The notes under the pieces were generated by a model, which worked only from the letters and a program-made list of their open reading frames with translations, was not told the DNA's origin and did not search any database. From the NCBI GenBank assembly GCA_024222295.1, contig JAAEPF010000033.1, positions 157,691 through 221,690 of the forward strand: a stretch of DNA of 64,000 nt, in the 5' to 3' direction. Of the stretch, positions 34,550-42,858 are shown piece after piece. This stretch comes from Actinomycetes bacterium. GTDB taxonomy: Bacteria > Actinomycetota > Acidimicrobiia > Acidimicrobiales > Microtrichaceae. Each line of letters starts with the position of its first letter. Positions within the stretch are counted from its first letter, which is position 1. The position numbers and the translations under genes are program-made.

Positions 34550-35661
34550 TGGACCGGTTCGGCACCCGCACCCTCGACGATGTGCTGAGCGGAATCGCCG
34601 TGCCCGGCACCGATGCCCGGGGTGTCAGCGAGTACGTGGTCGGTGTGCTGGCGGCCCGCACGCGCCGCGTGCGCTGGCTCGGTGCCGCCGCAGTTGCGCT
34701 GGTGGTCGCGGCGGGAGGAACCGCCCTTGCACTCACCGGCTCCGAGGATCCCCAGGAGGTCGTCTCCAGTGCAGAGGAATCCGACGACGAGGAGTCGTCC
34801 GACTCCGACGCTGACAGCGCCGAAACCGCAGCTCCCGGCTCTGGAACGGTGCTGACGGCCGTGCCCGCACCCACGACCATCCCGGTGACCACGGTGCCGA
34901 CCATTGCCGGCGTCACCACCCCGGCGCCGAGCTTCTCCGGCGGCTCCGGCAGGACGCCGGTACTGCCACCCGCCGCCGGGCCTGCGGCCCCGCCGTTGTC
35001 ACCCAGTACCCCTCCCACCACCGCAACTCCCGATCTACCCCTCACCGTTGACGCGATCGTGGTCAGCAGCGCGCCCGCCGGATCCGTGAGCATGGTCTCG
35101 GTCAACTGGGCCGACCCCGACCTGCCGGAAGGCACCGTGGCCACGGCCAGGATCCAAGTCGACGGGATCGGCGGTCCCACGGCCGCCACAGACTGGGCAG
35201 TGGACGGGCCCTGCACCGGTGGAACCGGGGCTACCGGAACCGTCTCCGGCGCGCTGCGCTTCGCAGCATCGGGCCCACAGAGAGTGACCGTCGAGATCTC
35301 GACCTGCGGCGGGGAGGTCAACACCTTCACCGCAGACGTCGAGGTTCCAGAACCACCGGGAACACCCGTGCTGGCCACGCTGGCGGACGGAGAGCCGGAG
35401 GCCGGCACTTGGAGTTTCGATCCCGACGGCGACGCTCCGGCGGAAGCTGTGCGCATCGACCCCCCGGATCCGGACAATCCGGACCCAGTGCTTCACAACA
35501 ACCGCTCGATCGTGCAGTTCCTGGACGACACGCCGGCCACAGTGTTAATCCTGCCCTCCACTGCCGGCGTGCTGCAGCACGACGACCTTGCGGGCTGTGT
35601 GAGAACGGCGGGACCGCCCGCAGCGGGTGGGCCCTGGGTGATGGGCGACTGCGCTGCCTGA
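34549..35661 (+). CDS. Single-pass membrane protein, anti-sigma-like architecture
   Basis: This 370-residue protein has a 43-residue cytoplasmic N-terminus, one membrane segment at about 44-64 and a long exterior of acidic Glu/Asp/Ser stretch, Thr/Pro/Ser-rich linker and a beta-rich domain. It starts at the TGATG junction with the sigma-like gene. The layout is typical of membrane-bound anti-sigma factors that hold a sigma factor inside and sense the exterior. No anti-sigma zinc motif (HxxxCxxC) is seen. Its exterior has a Fn3-like or immunoglobulin-like rhythm. Confidence 0.55.
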   Translation: MDRFGTRTLDDVLSGIAVPGTDARGVSEYVVGVLAARTRRVRWLGAAAVALVVAAGGTALALTGSEDPQEVVSSAEESDDEESSDSDADSAETAAPGSGTVLTAVPAPTTIPVTTVPTIAGVTTPAPSFSGGSGRTPVLPPAAGPAAPPLSPSTPPTTATPDLPLTVDAIVVSSAPAGSVSMVSVNWADPDLPEGTVATARIQVDGIGGPTAATDWAVDGPCTGGTGATGTVSGALRFAASGPQRVTVEISTCGGEVNTFTADVEVPEPPGTPVLATLADGEPEAGTWSFDPDGDAPAEAVRIDPPDPDNPDPVLHNNRSIVQFLDDTPATVLILPSTAGVLQHDDLAGCVRTAGPPAAGGPWVMGDCAA

Positions 35662-35678
35662 GCGACGCTGCAGGCAGC
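35653..35678. terminator. Probable bidirectional terminator stem-loop
   Basis: The arms GCTGCCTG and CAGGCAGC pair perfectly over 8 bp with a 10-nt loop between convergent genes. It overlaps the stop codon of the upstream gene; a second, overlapping hairpin (GGCAGCC/GGCTGCC) runs to 35695. No T-run is present. Confidence 0.4.
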
Positions 35679-35684
35679 CGCTGA

Positions 35685-38126
35685 TCAGGGCTGCCCATAC
35701 AGTGTGGTGCGCCGGCGCAGTGTGCGGCCGAGCGGTTGCACCAGTGCCCTGAAGTCCGGCTCGCCGACCTCCGTGCCGTGCTCGGCTCCAGCTGCACGCG
35801 AGATGTTCTCGTCCATCAGGGTGCCGCCAAGGTCGTTGGCGCCGGCGAGCAGCAGCTGGCGCATGCCGTCCATGCCGAGTTTCACCCATGACCCCTGGAT
35901 GTGGTCGATGTCACCCGCATACGCGATGCGGGCCACCGCGTGCATCAGGAGTACTTCGCGGAACGTCGGTCCGCGACGGGCCTTGCGCTGCAGGTAGATC
36001 GGCGATGCCATGTGCACGAACGGCAGGCCCACGAACTCGGTGAAGCCGCCGGTCTCGCGCTGCAGGTCGCGGGTGACCAGCAGGTGGCGCGCCCAGCTGC
36101 GGGGTTGTTCGATGGATCCGAACATGATCGTGACGTTGGAGCGAAGCCCCACGGAGTGCGCGGTGCGGTGGGCGTCGAGCCACTCTGCGGTGTCGACCTT
36201 GTCGGGGCAGAGCACCGCGCGCACCTCGTCGTCGAGGATCTCGGCAGCCGTGCCGGGAAGCGACCGCAGCCCGGCATCCATGAGCCTGCGCAGATAGTCG
36301 CCAAGCGGCTCGCCAAGGCGTTTGGCGCCCTCGGTGACCTCCAGGGCGGTGAACCCGTGGATGTGGATCCCCGGTGCCGCCTCCGACACGGCTCTCGTGA
36401 CGTCCACGTAGTAGTCACCGTCGAAATCGGGATGGATCCCGCCTTGCAGGCATACCTCTGTGGCTCCCGCATCCTGTGCCTCTGCGGCCCTGCCGGCGAT
36501 GTCGTCGAGGGTGAGGAGGTAGGGGTTGCCGCGCAGGTTGAGGCTCAGCGGCCCCTTTGAGAAACCGCAGAACCTGCACTTGAAGGTGCACACGTTGGTG
36601 TAGTTGATGTTGCGGTTGGCCACCCATGTGACCTCGTCGCCCACGATGCGCCGGCGCAGGTCGTCGGCCAGCGCGGCCACCTCGGCGACTTCGCGCCCCC
36701 GGGCGGTGAAGAGCGTCACGAGCTCCTCCTCACCGGGTTCCTGGCCCATTGCGACACCCTCGAGAACATCCATCACCGGGCCGCGCAGCGTCGGGCGGGC
36801 CTCGACCACGCTCAGCGCCGCCTTCCGCGGTTTCACCAGTTCGATCGGAGCCGTGGTCGCCCCGGAATACCACTGCGTCGAGCGGTCACCGATGATCACG
36901 CCCTCGGCGCCGTCGCCCACCTTGGCCTTCGCAGCCTCGGCGGTCTTCTCGGGGAACACCGAACCGGGATCGTCGCGCGCGAGGCCCTCGGCGTCGCTGC
37001 GGTCCATGACGGCGAAGCGGAGGTCGTCATCCAGCCATCGCGCGGGGTCGAGTGCGTGCTCCGGGTAGATGGTGAGCCTCGGGGCCAGCGTGTGCCCACC
37101 GGTCTCGGTGGCCGCTCGAAGTGCCTCGAGCGCCGGCCAGGGCCGCTCCGGGTTCACGTGGTCGGCGGTCACGGGCGACACACCGCCCCAGTCGTCGATG
37201 CCGCCGAGCAACAGCGGTGACAGGTCCTCGCTCAGGTTGGGGGGTGCCTGGAGGTGCACGTCGGTGGGCAGCAGCACCCGGGCCAGGGCGATCGCATCAT
37301 GGAACTCGTCGTCGGGGCACGGCGGGTGGTCGCTCATGGCTGTACCCGGCTTCGGCAGGAAGTTCTGCACGATCACTTCCTGCACGTGGCCGTGGCGGAG
37401 GTGCGAATCGGCGATGGCCGCCAACGCTTCGGCGCGGTCACGACGGCCTTCACCGATGCCGACGAGGATGCCGGTGGTGAAGGCGATGCCGAGCTCGCCG
37501 GCGGCCTCGAGCGTCTCGAGTCGTCGCTGCGGGGACTTGTCGGGTGCGCCGCGGTGGCATGCGAGGTCGTCACGCAGCGTCTCGAGCATCATGCCCTGCG
37601 ACGGAGCGACCGAGCGCAGCCTCGACAGCTCGGACGAGCCAAGTGCCCCCGGGTTGGCATGTGGGAGCAGCCCCGTTTCGCGCAGGACGCGACCGGCGAT
37701 GTCGACCAGGTAGTCGACGGTGGAGGAGTAGCCGTGACTCTCCAGCCAGGATGCTGCCACCGGGTAGCGCTGCTCGGGTGCCTCGCCGAGGGTGAACAGT
37801 GCTTCGTGACAGCCCGCCCGCGCCCCGCGGCGCGCGATGGCCAGCACCTCGTCGGGCTCGAGGAACGGCGCATCGAGCCGTGCCGGCGGCTGCGCGAACG
37901 TGCAGTAGCCACAACGGTCGCGGCACAGCATCGTGAGGGGGATGAACACCTTCGGAGAGAACGTGATCCGGGTTCCGAACCGGGCATCGCGGACCTCGCG
38001 CGCCACGGCTGCGAGTTCTGCCTGGTCACAGGAGAGCGCCTCTTCGACGCTCATGGCCGCACCGGCGACGCCGCTCGGGCGAGCGGGCGGTGCGGAGGTG
38101 AGCGCGGCTGGCGGGGGAGTGTTCAT
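35685..38126 (-). CDS. fbiC: FO synthase, fused CofG/CofH (7,8-didemethyl-8-hydroxy-5-deazariboflavin synthase)
   Basis: This radical-SAM bifunctional enzyme makes the F420 chromophore from tyrosine and the pyrimidine precursor of riboflavin. The CofG half has the [4Fe-4S] motif CRDRCGYC at residues 68-75; the CofH half carries CTFKCRFC in the second domain. At 813 residues it is full-length for the fused actinobacterial form. The start overlaps the HxlR gene by 4 nt (ATGA), so regulator and enzyme share a transcript. Presence of F420 chemistry in this organism is therefore supported. Confidence 0.95.
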   Translation of the reverse strand: MNTPPPAALTSAPPARPSGVAGAAMSVEEALSCDQAELAAVAREVRDARFGTRITFSPKVFIPLTMLCRDRCGYCTFAQPPARLDAPFLEPDEVLAIARRGARAGCHEALFTLGEAPEQRYPVAASWLESHGYSSTVDYLVDIAGRVLRETGLLPHANPGALGSSELSRLRSVAPSQGMMLETLRDDLACHRGAPDKSPQRRLETLEAAGELGIAFTTGILVGIGEGRRDRAEALAAIADSHLRHGHVQEVIVQNFLPKPGTAMSDHPPCPDDEFHDAIALARVLLPTDVHLQAPPNLSEDLSPLLLGGIDDWGGVSPVTADHVNPERPWPALEALRAATETGGHTLAPRLTIYPEHALDPARWLDDDLRFAVMDRSDAEGLARDDPGSVFPEKTAEAAKAKVGDGAEGVIIGDRSTQWYSGATTAPIELVKPRKAALSVVEARPTLRGPVMDVLEGVAMGQEPGEEELVTLFTARGREVAEVAALADDLRRRIVGDEVTWVANRNINYTNVCTFKCRFCGFSKGPLSLNLRGNPYLLTLDDIAGRAAEAQDAGATEVCLQGGIHPDFDGDYYVDVTRAVSEAAPGIHIHGFTALEVTEGAKRLGEPLGDYLRRLMDAGLRSLPGTAAEILDDEVRAVLCPDKVDTAEWLDAHRTAHSVGLRSNVTIMFGSIEQPRSWARHLLVTRDLQRETGGFTEFVGLPFVHMASPIYLQRKARRGPTFREVLLMHAVARIAYAGDIDHIQGSWVKLGMDGMRQLLLAGANDLGGTLMDENISRAAGAEHGTEVGEPDFRALVQPLGRTLRRRTTLYGQP

Positions 38127-38629
38127 GGGGCAGTCCCTTGGGCCACGCCGACCTCGACGCGATCGGGCGACGCTCCCGGGCCGGGGTGTCCGGCGATCTC
38201 GGTGGGTCCGAACTCGCGGTCACAGCACTCGCAGTGGAAGCCGAGGTCGACCTCGGTGCCGCAGGGTTCGTGGACCAGCACCGTGGGGGGCCCACCCTCG
38301 CTCAGCCAACGGTCTCCCCACTGCATCAGCCCGACCAGCACGGGGGAGAGTTGACGGCCCATCTCGGTGAGCCGGTACTCATAACGGGGCGGATGCTCCA
38401 TGTAGCGGCGCTTCTCCAGCACGCCCTCGCCCACGAGACTGTGCAGTCGCTCCGACAGCACGGCGCGCGGGATGTGCAGGTCCCGGCGGATCTCCTCGAA
38501 GCGGCGGATTCCGCGAAATGTGTCCCGCAGGATCAGGATCGACCAGCGGTCGCCGATCACGTCGAGGGAGCGAGCGATCGAGCAGGCCGGTTCAGACGTG
38601 TCGGAATCGGGTATCGGGTTGGCAGCCAC
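38123..38629 (-). CDS. HxlR-family transcriptional regulator
   Basis: This 168-residue winged-helix regulator has the family signature SILILRDTFRGIRRFEEIRRDLHIPRAVLSERLHSL and the wing YRLTEMGRQLSPVL. The C-terminal extension is unusual for the family: a Cys-rich segment (CGTEV...HCECCDREF) that could bind zinc, suggesting redox or metal sensing. It is coupled to fbiC. Two 15-nt sites upstream and a leaderless-type -10 box suggest autoregulation. Confidence 0.88.
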   Translation of the reverse strand: MAANPIPDSDTSEPACSIARSLDVIGDRWSILILRDTFRGIRRFEEIRRDLHIPRAVLSERLHSLVGEGVLEKRRYMEHPPRYEYRLTEMGRQLSPVLVGLMQWGDRWLSEGGPPTVLVHEPCGTEVDLGFHCECCDREFGPTEIAGHPGPGASPDRVEVGVAQGTAP

Positions 38630-38635
38630 GGCGGC

Positions 38636-38641
38636 ACCCTA
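38636..38641 (-). promoter_or_regulatory. Putative -10 box of hxlR gene, leaderless
   Basis: On the minus strand this reads TAGGGT, ending 6 nt before the GTG at 38629. Confidence 0.45.
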
Positions 38642-38646
38642 ACAAG

Positions 38647-38661
38647 GTTCGGATTCCGAAC
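38647..38661. promoter_or_regulatory. Candidate HxlR operator 1 (perfect palindrome)
   Basis: GTTCGGATTCCGAAC is a perfect inverted repeat of 7 + 1 + 7 nt. It lies immediately upstream of the -10 box of the HxlR gene, where binding would occlude the promoter. Confidence 0.6.
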
Positions 38662-38668
38662 TCAGTCA

Positions 38669-38683
38669 GTTCACTATCCGAAC
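38669..38683. promoter_or_regulatory. Candidate HxlR operator 2 (imperfect copy)
   Basis: GTTCACTATCCGAAC matches operator 1 at the outer bases and its 3' half, and its centre is 22 nt from that of operator 1, about two helical turns. This spacing suits cooperative binding of two dimers on one face. Confidence 0.5.
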
Positions 38684-38711
38684 CACCTGGTCATGCCCGT
38701 GAGGCTTGCCC

Positions 38712-40691
38712 TCAGGCCAGCAGGCCGCGAGCAGCCGCCGACACCGCGTCGGCCGTGATTCCCAGCTCGGCCAGCACCCGGGAGCCGGGTGCCGACGCTC
38801 CGAAGCGGTCGATTCCAATGCTCGCCTGGGCCCACCGCTGCCAACCGGTGGTCACGCCCGCTTCGACCGACACCGTAGGCACGCCGGCCGGCAGCACGCT
38901 TTCGCGGTAGTCCGCGCTCTGGGCGTCGAACAGTTCCCATGAAGGCATCGACACCACCCGCACCGCGAGGCCGTCAGAGCGCAGTTGGTCGGCCGCCTCG
39001 GCGGCCACGGCAACCTCGGTGCCGGTTCCGACGAGCACCACCTCCGGTCCGGGGTCACCCTGCAGCACGTAGGCACCATTTGCCACCCCCTCGCGGGCGA
39101 ACTCGGCCGAGCCGGTGAGGGTGGGCGTCGCCTGGCGGCTGGTGATCATCGCCACCGGGCCGTTGCCCTCGACGGCGGCCTTCCATGCGCCGGCCACCTC
39201 GTTGCCGTCGGCCGGACGTATCACGGTGAGGTCCGGAATCAGCCGCAGGGACATCACCTGCTCGATCGGTTGGTGGGTGGGCCCGTCCTCGCCGACCCCA
39301 ACCGAGTCGTGGCTCCAGACGAAGATGCACTTGGCCTTGGACAGCGCAGCGACGCGCACCGCGCCACGCATGTAGTCCGAGAACACGAGGAAGGTGCCCG
39401 AGATGGGCAGCACACCGCCGTGCTTGGCCGCGCCCACGATGGCGGAACCCATCGCGTGCTCACGGATGCCGTAGTGCACCTGGCGGCCACTGCGGGTCTC
39501 CGGCTCCAGTGCATCGGCATCGGGAAGCTTCGTGCCCGTGTTGCCCGTGAGGTCAGCGGAGCCACCGAGAACGCCGGGCACGTGGCGGTCGACCACTGCC
39601 AGCACCTTCTGGTTGGCGGCCCGTGTCGCCGGGGAATCCTCGGGGCCGAAGGTGGGCAGGTCCGAATCCCAGTCCGCGCCGACCGGGCGGGCGGCCATTG
39701 TGGCGTCCCATTCGGCCTCCCGGCCCTCGAGGGCGACCGCGCTGCGCTGCTCCCAGTCGGTGCGCGCAACCGAGCCCCGGCGGCCGGCCTCGCGGTAGTA
39801 GTCGAGCACCTCGTCGGGCACCCAGAAGGGCTCGTCGGGAATGCCCATGACAGCCTTTGTTTCGGCGATGTCCTCCTCGCTGAACGCGAGGCCGTGAGCT
39901 GCGGGGTCATCGGTGTGGGTGGGCGACGGATAACCGATGTGGCTGCGCATGATCACGAGGCTCGGGCGCTCCTGCTCATCCATTCCCGCTCGGATCGCGC
40001 CCTCGAGGGCGTCGAGGTCCTCGGAAGCCTCACCGAGGTCCTGCACGTGCCAGCCATAGGCCTCGAAACGCTTCACCGGGTCGTCGGTGAGGGCTATCTC
40101 GGTGGGCCCGTCGATCGACACATGGTTGTCGTCATAGACGTACACCATCCGGCCGAGACGCAGGTGGCCCGCGAGCGACGCCGCTTCGTGGGACACACCT
40201 TCCTCGAGGTCGCCATCGGAGACGATTGCGTGGATGTGGTGGTCGGACACCTCTGTGCCGAAGCGCTCGCGCAGTGACTGCTCGGCCATCGCCATGCCGA
40301 CGCCGTTCGCGAAGCCCTGCCCCAGCGGTCCGGTGGTCACCTCGACTCCGGCGGTGTGCCCGGCCTCCGGGTGGCCAGGTGTGGCGGATCCCCACTGGCG
40401 GAACTGGCGGAGGTCTTCGAGCGTGAGTCCGTAGCCGGTCAGGTGGAGCATCGAGTAGAGCAGGATCGACGCGTGGCCGGGGCTGAGGATGAAACGGTCG
40501 CGGTCGGCCCAGTGGGGCGCCGATGCGTCGTAACGCAGAATCCTCGTGAACAGCACATGTGCCAGCGGGGCGAGCGCCATGGCGGTTCCCTGGTGGCCCG
40601 AGTTGGCAGCCCGCGGGCCATCCATCGCGAGCCCGCGGATGACGTTGATCCCGAGCGCCTCGATGTCGGTCTCGCCCTGCGCTGAAGCCAT
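38712..40691 (-). CDS. tkt: Transketolase
   Basis: This is a thiamine diphosphate-dependent enzyme of the pentose phosphate pathway, 659 residues. The thiamine motif begins VSDGDLEEGVSHEAASLAGHL, GHQGTAMALAPLAHVL is the N-terminal signature, and the pyrimidine domain contains GIREHAMGSAIVGAAKHGG and HDSVGVGEDGPTHQPIE. A GGAG site lies 6 nt before the ATG. It is in the same direction as the HxlR and fbiC genes, but 80 nt with the HxlR operators separates them. Confidence 0.96.
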   Translation of the reverse strand: MASAQGETDIEALGINVIRGLAMDGPRAANSGHQGTAMALAPLAHVLFTRILRYDASAPHWADRDRFILSPGHASILLYSMLHLTGYGLTLEDLRQFRQWGSATPGHPEAGHTAGVEVTTGPLGQGFANGVGMAMAEQSLRERFGTEVSDHHIHAIVSDGDLEEGVSHEAASLAGHLRLGRMVYVYDDNHVSIDGPTEIALTDDPVKRFEAYGWHVQDLGEASEDLDALEGAIRAGMDEQERPSLVIMRSHIGYPSPTHTDDPAAHGLAFSEEDIAETKAVMGIPDEPFWVPDEVLDYYREAGRRGSVARTDWEQRSAVALEGREAEWDATMAARPVGADWDSDLPTFGPEDSPATRAANQKVLAVVDRHVPGVLGGSADLTGNTGTKLPDADALEPETRSGRQVHYGIREHAMGSAIVGAAKHGGVLPISGTFLVFSDYMRGAVRVAALSKAKCIFVWSHDSVGVGEDGPTHQPIEQVMSLRLIPDLTVIRPADGNEVAGAWKAAVEGNGPVAMITSRQATPTLTGSAEFAREGVANGAYVLQGDPGPEVVLVGTGTEVAVAAEAADQLRSDGLAVRVVSMPSWELFDAQSADYRESVLPAGVPTVSVEAGVTTGWQRWAQASIGIDRFGASAPGSRVLAELGITADAVSAAARGLLA

Positions 40692-40801
40692 CAGTTCTCC
40701 ACTCTCTGTGCGGTGGTCGGCCCGGCAGGTCCGACCTTGGGCATGCTAACGACCGCCGAGGTGGCCGCCACGCCAACCGTCGCGCATGGGTCGCGCGCGG
40801 C

Positions 40802-41905
40802 TCAGGCCGAGATGCAGAGCATCGCTGCGGCCCCCCGGCCGGCGAGCGACGCCTGCGGGTCACCCCGGCCGGCATGGCCTTCCAGGTGAACGACGGCGCC
40901 GCACGCGAGTCCGATGTCGTCGCCCAGGCTGGCCTCGGCCAGAAGCGCTGCCTCCGCGTGTGGATCCACGCCACGCGGCCGCGCCGGATCCCACAGGGTG
41001 AGAATCGCCTCGTGTGTGCCGGCGTCGCCGAGCAACTCCGGGAGCTCACGTTGCGCCGCTGCTGCGGAGCGCACCACGGGCTGCACGACCGCGCCCACCT
41101 CGAAGTCGACGGCCGGCTGCAGACCCGAGGTTGTACGCCGCACGGGAACCATCGGCGCTGTTGCACCGCCCCGCGGGTCACAGCGACGCAGGCCCAGCTC
41201 GACCGCGCCGTCCACGAGTCCGGTATCGGCGGATCCTGCAGCCGCTTCCAGCCACTCGGCGGCGGGCATGTCTCCGAGCGCGGTGATGCTGGTGCCACTC
41301 ACGGCCGTCACAGCGATCGGGGCAGCCATGGGCGTGCAACCGTCGGAAACCACCACCGCGTCCCCACGGTGGCCGATGGCCAGCACAGCAGCCCCGTCGC
41401 GGTTCTCGACGCCGTTGACGACGAGCCGGTTCCCACCGGCGGTGCTGGAGGCCGCCAGCGCTCCGCCGACCACGGAACCCTGCAGACCACAACCCGCCAC
41501 CACGTCCTCGGACGCGGAGAAGGGATCCCAGAGAACCACTGCTGTGGCGGTCGCGTCAGCACCGACGTAGGAGGAGCTCTCGCCGAGGCTGGCCACGCGG
41601 GCGTCGGCGTCCCTCACCGCCAGCACGCCGAGCGCAGGCGTGCCCTCGGCCAGGCGTCCGCCCAGCACGACCGACTCGCCGACCACCCCGAGGTGTTGGC
41701 CACAGCCCAGCACCTCGGCCAGCGTCGTGGTGATCTCGCACATTGCACCCGCGAACGGAGGACTACAGATCACCAGCAGCGCGTCGGCGCAGGACATCCC
41801 GCGCTCGATCAGGGCACCGGCGCACTCTGCCACCGCATGGGCGGGCACGGGATGCACGGAGCCGGCCACCGCCGCCCGAGGACCCGGCTGCGGAGGTGGA
41901 GCCAC
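40802..41905 (-). CDS. FIST domain protein
   Basis: This is a 367-residue FIST N plus FIST_C-type protein, the presumed small-molecule sensory domain usually linked to signalling. The N-terminal domain shows ADALLVICSPPFAG and HLGVVGESVVLGG, and the C-terminal portion has the LLGD...ILTLWDP and GRGAAAMLCISA segments. No kinase, cyclase or receiver domain is fused, so it probably acts as a free-standing domain. It begins one nucleotide after the stop of the upstream gene, so it is coupled to that gene. Confidence 0.75.
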   Translation of the reverse strand: MAPPPQPGPRAAVAGSVHPVPAHAVAECAGALIERGMSCADALLVICSPPFAGAMCEITTTLAEVLGCGQHLGVVGESVVLGGRLAEGTPALGVLAVRDADARVASLGESSSYVGADATATAVVLWDPFSASEDVVAGCGLQGSVVGGALAASSTAGGNRLVVNGVENRDGAAVLAIGHRGDAVVVSDGCTPMAAPIAVTAVSGTSITALGDMPAAEWLEAAAGSADTGLVDGAVELGLRRCDPRGGATAPMVPVRRTTSGLQPAVDFEVGAVVQPVVRSAAAAQRELPELLGDAGTHEAILTLWDPARPRGVDPHAEAALLAEASLGDDIGLACGAVVHLEGHAGRGDPQASLAGRGAAAMLCISA

Positions 41906-41906
41906 C

Positions 41907-42284
41907 TCAGGCGGCCTCGATGAGCGAGAAGGGCACGATCACGGGTTCACCCCGGTCGATCGAGCAATGGGCTTCGACCGTGCCCGGGCCGTCGAAGTCG
42001 AGCTCGGCCCGTACGAGCCGGTAGGCGAACCTGGTTGGTTCGACCTGCAGCGGCTGCACATTGCGTGCAACCTGCTCGTCGCCCCGCATGAACTTCACCT
42101 CCAGCACCGCATCGGATGACTCACCCGCGGCGCAGCGAACGATCACGAAGAGGTGCGGCTCGACGGTGGCGGGGAACTCCGCGACCTCGGAGAACTTGAT
42201 CCCGCCGATATCGAGGCGCGTCGAGGGCCCATCCACCTGGCGAACCTCGAGGTCCTCGGCGAACAAGGCTGCGACGATCTGCAT
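41907..42284 (-). CDS. DUF6941-like small protein
   Basis: This 125-residue beta-rich protein starts MQIVAALFAEDLEVRQ and resembles the DUF6941-type proteins in which a short N-terminal strand precedes a beta sandwich. Function is unknown. It lies one nucleotide before the FIST gene and is probably cotranscribed; an ACGAGG ribosome-site-like sequence precedes the ATG. Confidence 0.6.
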   Translation of the reverse strand: MQIVAALFAEDLEVRQVDGPSTRLDIGGIKFSEVAEFPATVEPHLFVIVRCAAGESSDAVLEVKFMRGDEQVARNVQPLQVEPTRFAYRLVRAELDFDGPGTVEAHCSIDRGEPVIVPFSLIEAA

Positions 42285-42390
42285 CCTCGTTGTCTACCCC
42301 AGGGCGCCACGCGACCGCACGACGGCCCGGCCGGCCCCCGGGCATGCACACGGCACTTGATTCCGATGCGACGGTGCCGACAGGAGACGG

Positions 42391-42783
42391 ATGGACACGC
42401 CAACGGTCCGCAGCACGCGCGATGTCCGCACGGCACCCGATCCATTCGATGCCGCGGACGAGCTGGTCAACCTGTGTCCGCACGAGATCTGCCTCATCCT
42501 CGAGGAGACCGAGCACGTGATCCCATCGACCGGCGTCGCACGCTGCGCCGAAGTCCGCGACGTGATCAGGGACATGCGCCTGGCAGGAGGCGAAGTGCCG
42601 CTGGTGCACACCGAGTACGGCGAGGTGAAGGGCCTGCCCGAGCCGACCGCCGGCAAGCTGTTCATCGTGAGCCACCTGGTGGCCCAGCAGTGCCCGCACC
42701 GGCTCGACCTGGTCGTGCCCGATCGCCTGGTCCGAAACCACGACGGCGTAGTGATCGCGGCCCGCGCCCTCGCCCGGGTCTGA
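42391..42783 (+). CDS. Small protein of the phage-associated N-L-x-P-H family
   Basis: This 130-residue protein has LVNLCPHEICLILE, TEYGEVKGLPEP, KLFIVSHLVAQ and LDLVVPDR blocks. These match a family of unknown function (the N-L-T-P-H type) often seen in actinobacteriophages and their hosts. An AGGAGA site precedes the ATG. It is isolated, divergent from the DUF6941-like gene and convergent with the glycosidase gene, and may be a remnant of horizontal transfer. Confidence 0.6.
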   Translation: MDTPTVRSTRDVRTAPDPFDAADELVNLCPHEICLILEETEHVIPSTGVARCAEVRDVIRDMRLAGGEVPLVHTEYGEVKGLPEPTAGKLFIVSHLVAQQCPHRLDLVVPDRLVRNHDGVVIAARALARV

Positions 42784-42858
42784 CCGCCATCGCCGCGGAA
42801 TCGCCCTGTCGACGGTTGACCGTCCGGCGGGACCTTCCCCGGAGAGGACCGCGCAGCC

